DNA from: Bifidobacteriaceae bacterium
GTDB lineage: Bacteria > Actinomycetota > Actinomycetes > Actinomycetales > WQXJ01
Assembly: GCA_031258055.1 (NCBI GenBank)
Contig: JAIRNM010000275.1
Coordinates: forward strand, 1 to 13,971
Length of the DNA stretch: 13,971 nt
Reading direction: 5' to 3'
The notes under the pieces are model-generated. The model ran no database searches, had not been told where the DNA came from, and was given only the letters and a program-made list of their open reading frames with translations. Shown piece by piece: positions 13,835-13,971 of this stretch. The position numbers and the translations under genes are program-made. Position 1 is the first letter of the stretch; every line of letters starts with the position of its first letter.

Positions 13835-13971
13835 TCACCTTCCATCTTCGCCCGCCAGGTCTCGCAGAACAGCACGGGCCACGGCCGCATCTAGGTGGGG
13901 CCGCAGTTCCCCCCCGTAGTCAATCGTCCGTTCGTGGCCCTTGCCGAGGATGACCACAGTATCGCCCCTTT
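13835..13971 (-). CDS. murE: UDP-MurNAc-dipeptide--diamino acid ligase, 3' end only
   Basis: Only the last 44 codons and the TGA are inside the window; the gene continues beyond position 13971. The visible end reads GDTVVILGKGHERTI and then a charged helix finishing in LAGEDGR. The GKGHE motif close to the C-terminus is a clear MurE signature. MurE adds the third amino acid (L-Lys or meso-diaminopimelate) to the stem peptide. The residues that decide which one lie in the missing part, so I cannot say. Its position, 3 bases before murF, is the normal dcw order. Confidence 0.9.
   Translation of the reverse strand, partial: RGDTVVILGKGHERTIDYGGELRPHLDAAVARAVLRDLAGEDGR

Noticed and set aside
1..13971. 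CRISPR array, insertion sequence or integrase
   Set aside because: No regularly spaced repeats, transposase or recombinase reading frames are visible; the only repeats are the pair of 43-base copies, the short motifs and the palindromes described.

Overview
This window is a GC-rich piece of a bacterial chromosome in which every supported gene is read from the minus strand. The gene content points to an actinobacterium (Actinomycetota). It has the actinobacterial dcw order murE-murF-mraY-murD-ftsW-murG-murC-ftsQ, a trigger factor gene beside two different clpP genes (a ClpP1 type and a ClpP2 type), a candidate ClgR operator, and many GTG/TTG starts. I cannot name the genus from the sequence alone.

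Layout in the direction of transcription (high to low coordinates). Positions 13971-5241 hold the 3' end of murE and then murF, mraY, murD, ftsW, murG, murC and ftsQ. They are packed with overlaps or a 3-base gap, so they are almost certainly one translationally coupled operon. Together they complete the UDP-MurNAc-pentapeptide (MurE, MurF), build lipid I and lipid II (MraY, MurG), make the upstream precursors (MurC, MurD), and supply the septal glycan polymerase FtsW and the divisome protein FtsQ. The ftsZ gene that commonly follows ftsQ in actinobacteria is not here. A gap of about 340 bases with repeated motifs and a possible promoter follows.

Positions 4898-1930 form a proteostasis block: trigger factor (tig), a spacer of about 270 bases, then clpP1 and clpP2 overlapping by 4 bases. 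The spacer contains a near-perfect 45-base inverted repeat and a close match to the remembered ClgR operator consensus. No clpX is present in the window.

Positions 1909-1 are accessory. A RelE/ParE-like toxin and its ribbon-helix-helix antitoxin overlap as TAATG. They are followed by a 45-residue zinc-ribbon reading frame that is cut short inside a 43-base repeat. A second copy of that repeat, in the same orientation, sits just after clpP2, so the toxin-antitoxin pair lies between two direct repeats. Next comes about 580 bases with no gene that I recognise but with two compact palindromes. Last is a gene for a small secreted cysteine-containing protein and a strongly G/T-biased tail.

The core genes are ordinary in content. 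The less expected features are the repeat-bounded toxin-antitoxin/zinc-ribbon segment, the probable leaderless antitoxin promoter with an overlapping direct repeat, the large palindrome and ClgR-like site before clpP1, the missing ftsZ, and the small secreted protein. I found no convincing new multi-gene system.
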